In this document: positions 62,416-64,000 of the stretch, piece by piece
How positions within the stretch are numbered: position 1 is the stretch's first letter
Layout of the letters: each line of letters opens with the position of its first letter
NCBI GenBank assembly: GCA_944470555.2
Contig: OX104130.1
Location: forward strand, 66,841,160 to 66,905,159
Length of the DNA: 64,000 nucleotides
Source of the DNA: Heterobilharzia americana
Taxonomy: Eukaryota; Platyhelminthes; Trematoda; Strigeidida; Schistosomatidae
Direction of reading: 5' to 3'
Notes under the pieces: generated by a model
Seen by the model: only the letters and a program-made list of their open reading frames with translations
Database searches by the model: none
Told to the model about the DNA's origin: nothing
Program-made: the position numbers and the translations under genes

Positions 62416-62484
62416 GCGTTTTAGAGGCACTAGTTTTACCCAACTTAAGTAGGAAGGTTGGGCAACACCAACGCCTCTAAAAGC
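62416..62484. other. Nested hairpin, possible structured RNA
   Basis: TTTTAGAGGC (62419-62428) pairs perfectly over 10 bp with GCCTCTAAAA (62473-62482). Inside, CCCAAC (62439-62444) pairs with GTTGGG (62457-62462), separated from the outer stem by 10-base single strands on each side and closed by a 12-base loop. Two stacked stems in 64 bases are more than expected by chance, but there is no link to a known RNA family; it might be the end of a palindromic mobile element. Confidence 0.4.
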
Positions 62485-62489
62485 ACGCA

Positions 62490-64000
62490 CCTTGGTTAGG
62501 GGTATGTGGTAGCATTTTTTTGGAGGATATTATGCAGCGAAACTCAGCACCCAACAGGTAGGTAGCGTACCTTATTTGCTACTTCAATTGAAAGCGTTTC
62601 ACTGAATAGGTATCTTCAGTTGCTTCATACTGGTTCCTCAAATACTGGCTGACTCTATGAAAAGCTGGATAATGACAGTGTCGATCGAAATCTCACCTTA
62701 CCGTCCCCCAAGTACAGGATGCAGAACTCTCACTGTTGGGCATTCTCTGAATGCGGAAACAAATTGAGTCAGAGCAAATAAAACCTGCACATGCACTGGC
62801 TTCATCTGGACTGATATTTTCATCTGTTCATCCCAAGTTCATCTTATTAAGCAATGTGGACACAAATCACTTACCTCCACACCTGTTTTCAATGTCTCAG
62901 AGTATATGATTTGTGCCGAGGTGAACATCCCGAGAAATAATGGTGTCAGGTGGGCATACCTTCATATCCCACTGGTCACACACAACTACCAGTTTTCGCG
63001 GCGGGCGCGAAAAGTAACACTCAAGGTTTCCCACCTAGTGCGGGCACAAGTACCAACCGCTCAGTTGTGTACAAAAAGTCAAAAATACAAACGGAGTGTA
63101 AAGCCATCACTGAAGACTGCCTAGAATGCGTTTATCTTCTTAAAGACACGTTCTCAATCTAAAGAACTCGGGCGCAACACTCTTTGAAGACATGTTAGGC
63201 TGGCTGAACTAATACGGACGCATTTCAAACCTGTGCCACGCAGTGATGTTAGGGAAACAGAACACTCACTTGCCATGCCAAGAGTTCTTACTAAGAATTC
63301 ATTAACCTTAGCTGCACCGCTGTCTGCGAATTCGTCCCAAAATTAGTCGATTGGGTGACAAACTCTTGGCCACATAGTACGCACTTCACAAGTGTACCGG
63401 CTGCATGGTTTTGGGAACGAGACTACCAATGTGCTGAGAAACATTTCAGACGCGCCCTTTCAAGTTCAACGTTGACGGTGTTTCAGAAATGATCGGCCAA
63501 AATAATTCGGGTTGACAACTGCGAAATACCATATATCTTAAAGCTAACTTCTTAAAATGTACCGGAAACGCGTGTTTTCGCGGGTTTCTCGCTGTGGATA
63601 TTCTGCAAGTGTATTCATATGCTAAAAGACCAACTCCAAGCGCAACGTTATCCTCCACAAGTAAGTCATGGTGGCAGTGTTCATATTCTGTGCAAGCGTC
63701 CCATTCTTTCAAATCCTGCGGGAATGTGCGCGCTGGGAGAGGCATGAGGCGACTAGACAGGGGGAATTAACACTTCAGGCGGTTACGTCTACAAAGTTTT
63801 GTCATCACAAAGGCAGCATCGGTATCTTTTCCTGCACACTCATTCCCATTTAGAATCGAACAAGCCACTCACCTAACATTTTGCCCAATCTAGAAAGGGC
63901 ACTGCACACCAGTGGAAAAAGAAGAAATATAATAGAAGCGATATCGTCTCCTTATGTATTCTTGGACGACCAAACAAAATGAGAAGGCTTGACTACCCTA
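62490..64000. other. No gene recognised
   Basis: Open frames 62906-63124 and 63446-63745 lack recognisable motifs and splice context. Nothing else is supported up to the window end. Confidence 0.4.

Overview
This is eukaryotic, AT-rich, intron-rich and transposon-dense DNA, most likely from a schistosomatid blood fluke (Schistosoma or a close relative). Three observations support this. One conserved gene has 32-39 bp micro-introns at its 5' end and kilobase introns further 3', the asymmetry described for schistosome genes. The LINEs resemble the schistosome RTE (SR2-like) and CR1 (SR1-like) families. A degenerate Sm-alpha-type hammerhead ribozyme lies near 4.72 kb. No bacterial or viral genome features, operons or CRISPR arrays were seen.

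The only host gene recognised runs leftward from about 32.7 kb to beyond 9.6 kb on the minus strand. It is the 5' part of an AGAP (centaurin-gamma) gene, an Arf GTPase-activating protein with a GTPase-like domain, a split PH domain and, in other animals, ArfGAP and ankyrin repeats. Eleven exons join in phase: five close together at 31.66-32.69 kb encode the N-terminus and GTPase-like domain, then linker exons at 26.1, 24.55 and 24.1 kb, and PH exons at 21.55, 18.0 and 11.1 kb. A likely twelfth exon is at 9.6 kb and a possible 54-nt cassette exon at 24.3 kb. I did not find the ArfGAP or ankyrin exons; they probably lie left of position 1.

The introns are filled with repeats. 'Family B', an endonuclease/RT LINE known here mainly from 3' pieces, appears about eight times in both orientations. 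Other contents are SR2-like RTE fragments, a Ty3/gypsy RNase H relic, tRNA-derived SINE-like units, two long (TA)n tracts and the hammerhead relic.

Right of the gene the window is a LINE graveyard: a heavily decayed LINE at 33.2-36.2 kb; a nearly complete CR1-type element at 38.5-43.5 kb (minus) with one frameshift in each ORF; an ORF1-like LINE block at 43.8-45.0 kb; an older full-length CR1 at 47.2-53.4 kb (plus) with many stops; and a near full-length but decayed SR2-like RTE at 56.0-59.3 kb (minus). The 3' 2 kb of the second CR1 recurs in inverted orientation at 59.3-61.3 kb, giving an approximately 1,990 bp inverted repeat around a 5.9 kb spacer. No gene was recognised from 61.3 to 64 kb, but a nested hairpin at 62.4 kb stands out.

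All family names come from recognising protein motifs by eye; no database search was run.
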